The notes beneath the pieces were generated by a model, which worked only from the letters and a program-made list of their open reading frames with translations, was not told the origin of the DNA and did no database searches. This document shows positions 42,693 through 51,456 of a stretch of DNA of 64,000 nucleotides, piece by piece (the stretch's first letter is position 1; each line of letters opens with the position of its first letter). The position numbers and the translations under genes are program-made. The stretch comes from Flammeovirgaceae bacterium 311 (GTDB lineage Bacteria; Bacteroidota; Bacteroidia; Cytophagales; Cyclobacteriaceae): positions 868,001 through 932,000 of the forward strand of contig CP004371.1 of NCBI GenBank assembly GCA_000597885.1, read 5' to 3'.

Positions 42693-43898
42693 CTAAAAAA
42701 GCCCGGGCACGAAAGGCCACACCCTGTACACATCTCCTGCACTAAAGGTAGACTGATGAGCCGGTAATTCCATAAAAGCATCGGCCTGCAGCAGGCTGGA
42801 GAAATCGCCGGAACCATTCCCTGCTACGGCTGTTGCAACTATGGTTCCTTTGTTGCTTGAATTCAACTGCACTTGCAGGAAATACTGTAAGTCTGGTGTA
42901 AAGCTGACTGGCTCCTCCAGCATAGCATAAAGTGGCCTGGCTTTGATACATGATGCAGCCTGGAGCCAGGGTAACACATAACGATGCAGGCACATAAAGG
43001 TAGATACCGGATTTCCGGGCAGGGCAAATACCACTGCTCCTGCCGCATGGGTACCAAACCAGAAAGGTTTCCCCGGACGCTGCTTTACTTTATGAAAATG
43101 CTTGTTCACTGACAGATCTTCCAGGGTCTGGGGTATGTAATCAAATTTACCCATAGAGATTCCGCCGCTCAGAATAATCACCTGATAGGCCTGTAGGCAA
43201 CGCTGAAGCTGCTGGTGTATAACAGAGGGATTATCAGGTATATGGAGCAGGTCTGCCTGAAAGGCATGCTGTTGCAGTGCAGCCCTGATGGTATGGTTGT
43301 TAGACTGCCGGATCTGGTAGGGTGTGGGTGTTTCATGCACCCTTACCAGCTCATCGCCGGTAGAGATCACTACTATTTCCGGACGCTTCTTTACCACCAG
43401 ACTGCTGGCTCCCACAGAAGCAGCAAGGCTTATAAGTGCCGGGGTAATTTTTTGGTTGGCAGCTGCGAGTGTTGCCCCACTTGCTTTATCACTCCCCTGC
43501 ACATGAATATTCTGCCCCCTAAGCACATTTTCTACCTGTATAACCGCCCTACCATTGCTGATAAGCACATCCTCGTAGCGGATCACTGTATCAGTTGTAG
43601 GAGGCAGTGCGGCACCCGTCATAATTTCGATACACTGCTCCTCTTCCGTTATTTCCCGGGGCGTATCACCAGCTGCCTGGGTAGCCATGATGGTAAAGGA
43701 GCGAATACCCTTTTCAAACACATTGTAGCGAATGGCAATGCCATCCATACTTACCCTGTTGTAAGGGGGTAAATCTCTGTCTGCTAGTAAATCTTCAGCC
43801 AACACCCTGCCCAGTGCATCGCCGAAAGTGATACGCTCCTTTCCAAAATCTTTCAGATGTGAAAAAATAATCCGATCTGCTTCCTCAACAGCGATCAT
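42693..43898 (-). CDS. moeA: Molybdopterin molybdenumtransferase MoeA
   Basis: This 401-residue enzyme inserts molybdate into adenylated molybdopterin. It has all MoeA parts: N-terminal DRDLPPYNRVSMDGIAIRY, the GDTPREITEEEQCIEIMTGAALPPTTDTVIRYED block and the MPT-binding core. The core includes VISTGDELV, then LSGGISMGKFDYI and RPGKPFWFGTHAAGAVVFALPGNPVSTFM. It is first in the moeA-moaC-mobA operon, which probably serves a molybdoenzyme elsewhere. Confidence 0.95.
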   Translation of the reverse strand: MIAVEEADRIIFSHLKDFGKERITFGDALGRVLAEDLLADRDLPPYNRVSMDGIAIRYNVFEKGIRSFTIMATQAAGDTPREITEEEQCIEIMTGAALPPTTDTVIRYEDVLISNGRAVIQVENVLRGQNIHVQGSDKASGATLAAANQKITPALISLAASVGASSLVVKKRPEIVVISTGDELVRVHETPTPYQIRQSNNHTIRAALQQHAFQADLLHIPDNPSVIHQQLQRCLQAYQVIILSGGISMGKFDYIPQTLEDLSVNKHFHKVKQRPGKPFWFGTHAAGAVVFALPGNPVSTFMCLHRYVLPWLQAASCIKARPLYAMLEEPVSFTPDLQYFLQVQLNSSNKGTIVATAVAGNGSGDFSSLLQADAFMELPAHQSTFSAGDVYRVWPFVPGLF

Positions 43899-43953
43899 GC
43901 TTTCGGTATTTAGTATGTGACTGGACTACCGGAAAAGGCTTTGCTTTTATCTC

Positions 43954-45558
43954 TTAAAATGGTGCACCATCATCTTCAGGGAAATCGGTATAGCCAAAGC
44001 CGGGTTTACCGGGTTTTGGCGACAGATCATCATCATTTGCCTTGCTGCCCAGGGTAATGGAATTTACATTGCCGCCACTCATGGTTTTTACAGGTGTAAA
44101 GTTACCTGATGGTGCATAGTTGCTGTTGCTGATGCTTGGGCCGTCGAGGTCGGTAAAACGTGTGTATTTACCGATAAACTTCAACTGAACCGTATCCAGC
44201 GAACCATTCCGGTGCTTGGCAATAATTACCTCGCCCACACCAGCTAGCGGCTCACCATTTTCACCCTGCAGAATACCATAATACTCCGGACGGTAGAGGA
44301 ACATTACCATGTCGGCATCCTGCTCGATAGAGCCTGATTCCCTAAGGTCGGAGAGTTGCGGGCGCTTATCGCCACCGCGGGTTTCTACAGCACGGCTTAG
44401 CTGCGAAAGTGCAATTACCGGGCAGTTCAATTCTTTGGCCAGCTGTTTCAGAGCACGGGAGATCGAAGCAATTTCCTGCTCCCTGTTGCCTTTTCCACCA
44501 CCTTTGCTGGTATCGCCACTCATCAGCTGCAGGTAGTCAATGATGATCATCTGGATATCGTGCTGCGCTTTCAGGCGTCGGCATTTTGCCCTAAGCTCCA
44601 GTACCGAGAGAGCCGGTGTATCATCTATAAAAATAGGAGCTTTGTTCAGGCGGGTGGTTTTATGCACCAGCTGCTCCCACTCATAATCGGCCAGGTTGCC
44701 TTTTTTAATCTTTTCACTCTCCAACTCTGCTTCTGCCGAAATCATCCTGTTTACCAGCTGTACAGCCGACATCTCCAGGGAGAAAATGGCAACGGGTTTA
44801 TTGAAATCCACGGCTGCATTCCGCAGGGCCGATACTACGAATGCAGTTTTACCCATAGCCGGGCGGGCTGCAATAATAATAAGGTCACTGGGCTGCCAGC
44901 CTGAGGTTACGCGGTCAAGAGCACTGAAACCACTCGGTACACCGGTCAAACCATCTTTATGATCCTTACGGGCTTCCAGCTCCCGCATGGCATCACGCAT
45001 AATAGTTTTCATGTCGGCATAATTCTTCCGGATGTTTGCTTCAGAAACCTCAAACAGCGCAGATTCTGTTTTGTCCAGCAGGTCAAACACATCGGCAGTA
45101 TCCTCATAGGCTTCGCGTTGAATTTCACCTGCAATGGTAATAAGTTTACGCTTGATGGCCATTTCGGCCACAATACGGGCATGGTACTCTATGTTTGCAG
45201 CGGAGTTAACCCGGGTGGTTAAGTTGGTAATATAAAATGCACCACCTACCTTATCGAGTGTGCCGTTTTTACGTAGCTGGTTGCTCACGGTGAGCAAATC
45301 TACAGGCTCTGATGCGTTGAACAGATCGATGATAGCCTCATAAATCAGCTTGTGCTGCTCTCTGTAAAAATTATCTGTTTTAAGAATATCAATTACCGTG
45401 GTAATTGCCTCTTTCTCCAGCATAAGGGCACCCAGTACCGCTTCCTCCAGATCTATCGCCTGGGGAGGCATCTTGCCCATTAATGATCCCGGCTCACTGG
45501 GAGCCAGGACCTTAGTCCTTACAGGAACGTTCTTCGCAGTGCCTTGTCCATTCTCCAT
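43954..45558 (-). CDS. dnaB: Replicative DNA helicase DnaB
   Basis: From ATG 45558 the product is 534 residues. The N-terminal helical domain starts at PPQAIDLEEAVLGALMLEKEAIT. The RecA-like motor domain contains Walker A (AARPAMGKTAF), Walker B (MIIIDYLQLM) and LSQLSRAVETRGGDKRPQLSDLRESGSIEQDAD. It unwinds DNA ahead of the replisome. The frame continues upstream to 45609, but ATG 45558 is preferred because a -7 box lies between. No intein is present. The C-terminal tail (Gly/Pro/Asp-rich) is longer than in E. coli. Confidence 0.96.
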   Translation of the reverse strand: MENGQGTAKNVPVRTKVLAPSEPGSLMGKMPPQAIDLEEAVLGALMLEKEAITTVIDILKTDNFYREQHKLIYEAIIDLFNASEPVDLLTVSNQLRKNGTLDKVGGAFYITNLTTRVNSAANIEYHARIVAEMAIKRKLITIAGEIQREAYEDTADVFDLLDKTESALFEVSEANIRKNYADMKTIMRDAMRELEARKDHKDGLTGVPSGFSALDRVTSGWQPSDLIIIAARPAMGKTAFVVSALRNAAVDFNKPVAIFSLEMSAVQLVNRMISAEAELESEKIKKGNLADYEWEQLVHKTTRLNKAPIFIDDTPALSVLELRAKCRRLKAQHDIQMIIIDYLQLMSGDTSKGGGKGNREQEIASISRALKQLAKELNCPVIALSQLSRAVETRGGDKRPQLSDLRESGSIEQDADMVMFLYRPEYYGILQGENGEPLAGVGEVIIAKHRNGSLDTVQLKFIGKYTRFTDLDGPSISNSNYAPSGNFTPVKTMSGGNVNSITLGSKANDDDLSPKPGKPGFGYTDFPEDDGAPF

Positions 45559-45562
45559 AAAA

Positions 45563-45570
45563 CAAAGGTA
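45563..45570 (-). promoter_or_regulatory. -7 box of dnaB, near-leaderless
   Basis: The minus strand reads TACCTTTG, matching TAnnTTTG, and ends 4 bp before the ATG at 45558. Transcription would start within or next to the start codon. It is divergent from the mpl-like promoter in the same 107-bp gap. Confidence 0.5.
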
Positions 45571-45616
45571 GCTTAATGCCGGGCAAACTTGTCCACATAT
45601 TATGAACAATCATTAG

Positions 45617-45647
45617 TTGGCATGCTGTTTAAAATATTATAAATTTG
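45617..45647 (+). promoter_or_regulatory. Promoter of the mpl-like gene
   Basis: TTG (45617-45619), a 20-bp spacer and TAAATTTG (45640-45647) match the Bacteroidetes consensus (TTG, about 19 bp, TAnnTTTG) very well. The leader to ATG 45666 is about 12 nt. Confidence 0.65.
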
Positions 45648-45665
45648 ACTACCCCTAAAAGGCAT

Positions 45666-47039
45666 ATGAACGAAAATTTACATAAAAAATATCACTTTAT
45701 TGCTATTGGTGGTAGCGTTATGCACCACCTGGCAATTGCCCTGCACCGCAGCGGCCACCAGGTTAGCGGATCTGACGATGGTTTCTATGAACCCTCACAA
45801 AGTAATCTTCAGCGGTTTGGGCTGCTGCCGGAGCAAACCGGCTGGTTTCCGGAAAAAATTACACCTCAGCTGGATGCCATAGTACTGGGTATGCATGCCC
45901 GTGCCGATAACCCGGAGTTGCTGCGTGCCCAGGAATTAGGTCTCCCCATTTACTCTTTCCCTGAATTTTTCTACAACTTTAGCCGCGATAAGCAAAGGGT
46001 GGTTATTGCCGGCAGCCATGGCAAAACCACCATTACCTCCATGATTCTGCATGTACTGCGGGAAAACGGGCGCAAGTTCGATTACATGGTAGGTGCCGAA
46101 ATAGAAGGTTTCGATGGCATGGTGAAGCTGTCAGATGCCCCTGTAATCATCATGGAAGGTGATGAATACCTTACCAGTCCTTTAGACAAGACCCCTAAGT
46201 TTTTACATTACCACCACCACATTGCTCTCATCAGCGGTATTGCCTGGGACCATGCCAATGTATTTCCCACAGAAGAGTTTTATGTAAAGCAGTTTGAGCT
46301 GCTGGCCGATAGCACACCAAAAGGCGGTTCGCTTGTTTATTGTGATGAAGATCCTATTGGCTCCATTATTGGTAACAAGCAGCGGGAGGACGTAAACCAG
46401 CTGCCCTACGTGACCCACCTTCACGAAATAAACGATGAACAGGTTTTCCTGAAAACAGCAACAGGTAAGGTACCGGTGCAGGTCTTCGGCACACACAACA
46501 TGCAAAACATCAGCGGTGCCATGCAGGTCTGTAAACGTATAGGCATTACCGACGAAGAGTTTTACCGGGCCATCAGTACCTTTAAAGGAGCGGCCAAACG
46601 GCTGCAGCTGCTGGCGCAAAAAGGTAATACCTATGTTTACCGCGATTTCGCACACGCCCCTTCCAAGGTAGAGGCTACTGTGCGTGCCGTGCAGGAGCGT
46701 TTTCCCAAGCACACGATCGTGGCCTGTCTGGAATTGCACACCTTTAGCAGTTTAAGCAGGAATTTTTTGCCAAAATACCAGCATACGCTGGGGAATGCCA
46801 ATTTAACGGCTGTTTACTTTAACCCTGAGGTGGTAGCAGGCAAGCGGCTGGAGAGCTTCAGCGAACAGGATGTAACAGCAGCTTTCAGTCAGCCAAACCT
46901 GCAGGTATTTACAGAATCCAGGCTGGTTGAAGCATGGGTTCGGCAGCAAAATCCGGAAAACACAGTATTTCTACTTATGACCTCTGCCAATTTTGGCGGA
47001 ATAGACCTACAGCAACTGGCTAATACATTGGTGCGTTAA
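45666..47039 (+). CDS. mpl: Mpl-like Mur ligase (UDP-MurNAc tripeptide recycling ligase)
   Basis: This 457-residue ATP-dependent ligase has the Mur domain order. The N-terminal UDP-binding Rossmann fold (FIAIGGSVMHHLAIALHRSGHQVSGSD) is followed by a central ATPase domain with GSHGKTT (116-122) and MVGAEIEGFDGMV. The C-terminal domain contains DFAHAPSKVEATVRAVQERFP. The HHLAIAL and GAEI motifs match Mpl, which reattaches recycled murein tripeptide to UDP-MurNAc, rather than MurC. An in-frame TTG at 45645 lies in the -7 box, so ATG 45666 is used. Confidence 0.85.
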   Translation: MNENLHKKYHFIAIGGSVMHHLAIALHRSGHQVSGSDDGFYEPSQSNLQRFGLLPEQTGWFPEKITPQLDAIVLGMHARADNPELLRAQELGLPIYSFPEFFYNFSRDKQRVVIAGSHGKTTITSMILHVLRENGRKFDYMVGAEIEGFDGMVKLSDAPVIIMEGDEYLTSPLDKTPKFLHYHHHIALISGIAWDHANVFPTEEFYVKQFELLADSTPKGGSLVYCDEDPIGSIIGNKQREDVNQLPYVTHLHEINDEQVFLKTATGKVPVQVFGTHNMQNISGAMQVCKRIGITDEEFYRAISTFKGAAKRLQLLAQKGNTYVYRDFAHAPSKVEATVRAVQERFPKHTIVACLELHTFSSLSRNFLPKYQHTLGNANLTAVYFNPEVVAGKRLESFSEQDVTAAFSQPNLQVFTESRLVEAWVRQQNPENTVFLLMTSANFGGIDLQQLANTLVR

Positions 47040-47073
47040 ACACCTGTGTATTAGCCTCTGCAATAATATATTT

Positions 47074-47880
47074 ATGAATTTACACCTGCGCAACCCTTTA
47101 GCCATTTTTGATGTAGAAGCCACCGGTGCCAATGTATGTCGCGACCGAATCGTTGAACTTTTTATTTTAAAGATTCACCCCGACGGCAGAAAGGAAGAGC
47201 ACAATTACCGGATTAACCCTGGTATTCCCATTCCGCCTGAAGTGAGTATGCTGCATGGTATTTACTATGAAGATGTAAAAGACTGCCCTACTTTCAATGA
47301 TCTTGCCCAAACTATTAAAAGGGTACTAAATGATTGCGATCTGGCTGGGTTCAATCATATAAAGTTCGATATACCCATGCTGGTCGAGGAGTTTTTGCGG
47401 GCCGGGGTAGAATTTGATGTAAGCAAAAAAAAGCTGATTGATGCGCAGATTATTTTTCATCTGATGGAAAAGCGCACCCTTACCGCTGCCTATAAGTATT
47501 ATTGCGATAAAGACCTTGTAAACGCCCACAGTGCCCAGGCTGACACCATTGCTACTTATGAAGTTTTGATGGCACAGTTGGAGCGTTACGATGGCCAGGA
47601 GGCCGAAGACAGCAATGGTCAGAAACTGGGCGTGGTTAAAAGCAACAGCATGGATAGCCTGCACAAACTGTTTAACAGTAAGATGGTAGACCTTGCCGGC
47701 CGCTTTGTGTACAACCAGGATGGTGTTGAAGTAATGAACTTTGGAAAGCACCGATTCCGCCCGGTGCAGGATGTGCTGAAAGAAGAACCTGGTTTTTATG
47801 ACTGGGTAATGCGCGGTGAATTTCCACAAGATACTAAGCGGAAGCTAACCGAAATTAAACTTCGTGCGTTAAAACGATAA
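47074..47880 (+). CDS. DnaQ-like 3'-5' exonuclease
   Basis: This 268-residue protein has the DEDDh exonuclease domain at residues 1-175. DVEATG (motif I Asp/Glu) is near the N-terminus, NHIKFDIPML carries motif II, and HSAQADTIATYEVL carries motif III with its His. The C-terminal part (FGKHRFRPVQDVLKEEPGFYDWVMRGEFP) resembles the short GKYRG-type domain attached to many Bacteroidetes exonucleases. It may proofread or trim DNA or RNA, but the role is not assigned. It lies 34 bp after the mpl-like gene. Confidence 0.85.
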   Translation: MNLHLRNPLAIFDVEATGANVCRDRIVELFILKIHPDGRKEEHNYRINPGIPIPPEVSMLHGIYYEDVKDCPTFNDLAQTIKRVLNDCDLAGFNHIKFDIPMLVEEFLRAGVEFDVSKKKLIDAQIIFHLMEKRTLTAAYKYYCDKDLVNAHSAQADTIATYEVLMAQLERYDGQEAEDSNGQKLGVVKSNSMDSLHKLFNSKMVDLAGRFVYNQDGVEVMNFGKHRFRPVQDVLKEEPGFYDWVMRGEFPQDTKRKLTEIKLRALKR

Positions 47881-47886
47881 AAGCTT

Positions 47887-47900
47887 TTCAAACGATTACA
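47887..47900. promoter_or_regulatory. LacI-like operator candidate upstream of the trehalose gene
   Basis: TTCAAACGATTACA matches the pckA operators (TTCAAACGTTTGCA) at 12 of 14 positions. It lies 90 bp before the trehalose synthase start. It is also the left half of an AAACG-N7-CGTTT inverted repeat (47890-47906). Confidence 0.4.
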
Positions 47901-47989
47901 ACGTTTCAGAGTTTGTGTTTATATTACTGAGGGACTTTATGTTTCTGCTCTGATAGAAACAGCTTTTAACGGAAGACAACATTTTTAGC

Positions 47990-50197
47990 ATGTCAAAAAC
48001 GATTATAGTATCAAACCGATTGCCTGTTAAAATCCAGAAAACCGATCAGGGCCTGGAGTATCAGACCAGTGAAGGCGGACTGGCAACAGGTTTGGGATCT
48101 ATTTATAAGGAGGGCAACAATCTGTGGATTGGCTGGCCCGGCCTGTACGTCGACTCTAAGGAAACTGAAGGTGAGATTACAACCCATCTTCAAAACAACA
48201 ATATGAGCCCGGTTTTCCTGACTGAACAGGAAATAAGAGATTATTACGAAGGCTTCAGCAATGAAACCCTCTGGCCTACTTTTCATTATTTTAATAATTA
48301 TGCAGTACATGAAAATGAGCTGTGGGAAGCTTATTTTAAAGTTAATCTGAAGTTTTGCGAAGAAGTGGTACGCCTGGCCGAACCTGGTGATACCCTCTGG
48401 ATACATGATTATCAGTTGCTCCTGCTCCCCCAGCTAATCCGTGAGCGGCTGCCAGAAAGCAGCATCGGCTTTTTCCTGCACATTCCCTTTCCTTCTTACG
48501 AGGTATTCAGGCTCCTGCCCTGGCGCCGACAGCTTTTAAAAGGATTGCTTGGGGCAGACCTGATCGGCTTCCACACTTACGACGACATGCGTCACTTCCT
48601 GAGCAGCGTGAACCGCATTGTGATGCTCACCCATACCAACGGTCAGGTTGACGTAAATAACAGAAGAGTACTGGTGGATGCATTCCCCATGGGCATAGAT
48701 TACCAAAGCTATGCCTCCTGCGCTGCCGCACCGGATACTATCAAAAAAGAAGTAAGGTTCAGAACTGCTCTTGGTGAAGTGAAAGTGGCCCTTAGCATAG
48801 ACCGGCTGGATTACTCCAAGGGTATTCCCAACAGGCTTCATGCATTCGAGACCTTCCTGGAACGTTACCCGGAATGGCGAGGCAAGGTTTCGCTGGTCAT
48901 GGTGGTAGTGCCCAGCCGCGACCGGGTAGGCCGCTACAAAGACCTGAAAGAAGATATAGATGAACGCGTAGGCCGTATTAACGGACAGTATGGCCGCCTA
49001 AACTGGACGCCCATACACTATTTCTACCGATCATTTCCGCTCAATTCCATTTCTGCTTTTTACCGCATTGCCGATGTGGCACTGGTGACCCCCATGCGAG
49101 ACGGCATGAACCTGGTGGCCAAAGAGTATGTAGCCAGCAAGCTGGATCAGCATGGTGTACTGGTGTTAAGTGAAATGGCAGGTGCCAGCCGTGAGCTGCT
49201 CGACAGCCTGCAGATCAACCCCAATGATATCAATGGCATGGTAGATTCTATCCATGCTGCGCTGGTAATGCCTAAGTCGGAACAGGAGCGGCGCATGAGC
49301 AACATGCAGGCATCTATCCGCAAGTACGACATCCATAACTGGGTACGCGTATTTATGGACCGCCTTAACTTTATCAAGGAAAAGCAGGAAACCATGTCTA
49401 CCCAGCAACTGGATGAACACGGCATGGAAGAAATCCTTGATAAGTATCAAAAAGCAAAGCGCCGCCTGATCATTGCCGATTACGATGGAACCCTCATGCC
49501 TTTTGAGGATAACCCGCTGATGGCAAAACCGGATGATGACCTGGAGCAGTTACTACAGGAGCTTGTGGAGAATGAGCAAAACAATATGATTGTTATCAGC
49601 AGCCGCAATGCCAGTACCCTGTACAAATGGCTGGGGAAATTGCCTATTTACCTGGTGGCCGAGCATGGTATTTATATCCGCAAACATGATAGTGAGTTTG
49701 AGAAAATTGAGCGGGTAGACAACAGCTGGAAAAAAGAAATCAGACCCATACTGGAAGATTACGTTGGCCGTACGCCGGGTGCCTTCCTGGAAGAAAAAGA
49801 TTACTCACTCGTTTGGCATTACCGCAGGGTACAATCAGGTTTGGGAGAGCTGCGGATGCGTGAATTAACCAGTCACCTGAAATATCTTGCCTCTACCTTA
49901 AACCTGCAGGTTTTAGATGGTGAGAATATTGTAGAGATCAAAAACCTGGAGGTAAACAAAGGCAAAGCAGCACAGCACCTGCTGGAGAGACTGCCACCTG
50001 CAGACTTTATCCTTTGCTTTGGTAACGACTGGACTGATGAAGACACTTTCAGAACCATGCCTGAACATGCCTTTACACTGCGTGTCGGCAATGGGCCTTC
50101 TTCTGCCATGTACCGCATTGGCTCCTGGCAGGATGTACGAAAGCTCCTGAAGAGACTTAACTTTAGTAACAAGCTTGTAAAAGAAGCTGGTTCATAA
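47990..50197 (+). CDS. Bifunctional trehalose-6-phosphate synthase/phosphatase
   Basis: The 735-residue fusion makes trehalose in two steps. Residues about 1-475 are a GT20 synthase (N-terminal IIVSNRLPV, WIHDYQLLLLPQLIRERLP, DRLDYSKGIPNRLHAFE). This domain forms trehalose-6-phosphate from UDP-glucose and glucose-6-phosphate. Residues about 490-735 are a HAD-type phosphatase with DYDGTLMPF (near 497), VISSRN and a C-terminal FGNDWTDEDTF block, giving free trehalose. All catalytic motifs are visible. The gene ends in a strong hairpin. A LacI-like site lies upstream. Confidence 0.95.
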   Translation: MSKTIIVSNRLPVKIQKTDQGLEYQTSEGGLATGLGSIYKEGNNLWIGWPGLYVDSKETEGEITTHLQNNNMSPVFLTEQEIRDYYEGFSNETLWPTFHYFNNYAVHENELWEAYFKVNLKFCEEVVRLAEPGDTLWIHDYQLLLLPQLIRERLPESSIGFFLHIPFPSYEVFRLLPWRRQLLKGLLGADLIGFHTYDDMRHFLSSVNRIVMLTHTNGQVDVNNRRVLVDAFPMGIDYQSYASCAAAPDTIKKEVRFRTALGEVKVALSIDRLDYSKGIPNRLHAFETFLERYPEWRGKVSLVMVVVPSRDRVGRYKDLKEDIDERVGRINGQYGRLNWTPIHYFYRSFPLNSISAFYRIADVALVTPMRDGMNLVAKEYVASKLDQHGVLVLSEMAGASRELLDSLQINPNDINGMVDSIHAALVMPKSEQERRMSNMQASIRKYDIHNWVRVFMDRLNFIKEKQETMSTQQLDEHGMEEILDKYQKAKRRLIIADYDGTLMPFEDNPLMAKPDDDLEQLLQELVENEQNNMIVISSRNASTLYKWLGKLPIYLVAEHGIYIRKHDSEFEKIERVDNSWKKEIRPILEDYVGRTPGAFLEEKDYSLVWHYRRVQSGLGELRMRELTSHLKYLASTLNLQVLDGENIVEIKNLEVNKGKAAQHLLERLPPADFILCFGNDWTDEDTFRTMPEHAFTLRVGNGPSSAMYRIGSWQDVRKLLKRLNFSNKLVKEAGS

Positions 50198-50204
50198 CCA
50201 ACAT

Positions 50205-50321
50205 TTACAAAAGCCGGTTTTTAACCGGCTTTTTTTCTGTGCCACTCAGGCGTAAGTACAGATCTTTGCTGATCAGCAGCTTGTACAAAGCAAACAGCAA
50301 AATAAAGAGCAGGCAAAGCAT
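50205..50321 (-). CDS. Possible small membrane peptide (38 aa)
   Basis: A 38-codon frame starts at ATG 50321 with a hydrophobic N-terminal half (MLCLLFILLFALYKLLI) and a basic C-terminal half. The last codons overlap the trehalose-gene terminator hairpin. A related 17-codon frame (MICMNFQLLFILFYAVI, 50389-50442) lies about 110 bp away and shares the AATAAAGAGCAG 12-mer on the plus strand (50301-50312 and 50410-50421). The two could be small hydrophobic peptides of the type-I-toxin kind. No promoter was seen, and chance is quite possible. Confidence 0.22.
   Translation of the reverse strand: MLCLLFILLFALYKLLISKDLYLRLSGTEKKPVKNRLL
50209..50237 (+). terminator. Terminator of the trehalose gene
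   Basis: AGCCGGTT and AACCGGCT arms with a 3-nt loop are followed by seven Ts. Confidence 0.92.
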
Positions 50322-50453
50322 AGCATTAGTCTGTTAAAGCAAGGAGCAGAAATAGGCCCGCTCCTGTTAATTTTATAAGCAGAAATAATCAGATCACTGC
50401 ATAAAATAGAATAAAGAGCAGCTGAAAATTCATGCAGATCATGCTGTAAAACT
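50238..50453. other. Intergenic stretch with a short direct repeat
   Basis: Apart from the two possible hydrophobic micro-frames and the AATAAAGAGCAG direct repeat, I see nothing in this roughly 215-bp gap between convergent genes. Confidence 0.4.
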
Positions 50454-50483
50454 AAAAAATCCGCCCCCTGGAGAGAAGCGGAT
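50454..50483 (-). terminator. Terminator of the M48 protease gene
   Basis: On the minus strand ATCCGC and GCGGAT arms are followed by a T run, 22 bp after the stop codon. The loop is 13 nt, so it is a moderate hairpin. Confidence 0.65.
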
Positions 50484-50504
50484 GTAATTAAAAGGTTCTT
50501 AAAA

Positions 50505-51323
50505 TTATTGTCTGCCGGTGGCCTGCTGATAGGCTTTTAGCGCCTCCGGCATCCACTGGTTAAGCTGCTTGATACGTGTTTCGGGGTGTGGGTGAGTGCT
50601 TAGGAACACCGGGGTTCCGCCGCCCCCACTCTTTGCCTGCATACGCTCCCAGAATTGTGGGGCCTGGCGAGGATCGTAACCAGCACGTGCCATAAAGATC
50701 AGGCCTAAACGGTCGGCTTCTGATTCCATATCACGCGCATACGGAAGCAGTACACCTACCTGGGAACCTGCTCCAAAGGCAGCCATGGCAAGCTGCTGGG
50801 TAAGTTGTGGTTTAGACTGCAGGGCTACAGAAAGTGCCTGTCCGCCCAGCTGTGTTGCCAGCTGCTGCGACATACGCTCACTACCATGTTTGGCAATGGC
50901 GTGGGCAACCTCATGGCCCATTACAACGGCAATACCTGTTTCGTTTTGTGTAATAGGCATAATACCTTCATAAAAGGCTACTTTACCACCAGGCATTGCC
51001 CATGCATTTACCTGGTCTTCTGCAATTACGTTAAACTCCCACTGGAAGCCCTGTACATTATCCTGCTGTCCTATTTCCTGCATATACTGCTCAACAGCCT
51101 TTGATATGCGCTGGCCTACCGTACGCACGGAAGTAACATACTGCTGATTATTAGATAATTTACTTTCACTCATTACCTGCTGGTACTGCTGAAAGGACAT
51201 TGGCAAAATTTGACTGTCAGGCACTAGTGAAAGTTGTCGCCGGCCCGTTAGGGGCACTGTGGAACAGCTGCTCACCACTGCCATTAAAACTGCTGTAATC
51301 AGGGTTAGAATTGATCTTTTCAT
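50505..51323 (-). CDS. M48 family zinc metalloprotease lipoprotein
   Basis: From ATG 51323 the product is 272 residues with a signal peptide and lipobox (VVSSC), followed by TVPLTGRRQLSLVPDSQILP, typical of LoiP/YggG-like M48 proteins. The zinc motif HEVAHAIAKHGSERMS (HExxH) and the downstream ARDMESEADRLGLIFMARAGYDP segment (third Glu ligand) are intact. The C-terminal WERM and STHPHPETRIKQL signatures follow. It probably degrades damaged envelope proteins in the periplasm. The frame continues upstream to 51482, but those 53 residues are not a signal peptide. Confidence 0.9.
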   Translation of the reverse strand: MKRSILTLITAVLMAVVSSCSTVPLTGRRQLSLVPDSQILPMSFQQYQQVMSESKLSNNQQYVTSVRTVGQRISKAVEQYMQEIGQQDNVQGFQWEFNVIAEDQVNAWAMPGGKVAFYEGIMPITQNETGIAVVMGHEVAHAIAKHGSERMSQQLATQLGGQALSVALQSKPQLTQQLAMAAFGAGSQVGVLLPYARDMESEADRLGLIFMARAGYDPRQAPQFWERMQAKSGGGGTPVFLSTHPHPETRIKQLNQWMPEALKAYQQATGRQ

Positions 51324-51456
51324 GTTCTGTCTAAATATATGTTCTACAAATAAAGCAAATGCCTTTTGAAAATGTTTAGCGGCCTTCACCACGGTAGGTA
51401 CAGCCTTTTTTATGATATTTGTACCATATTCTACGTATAGATCAAAAAACCTGCCA

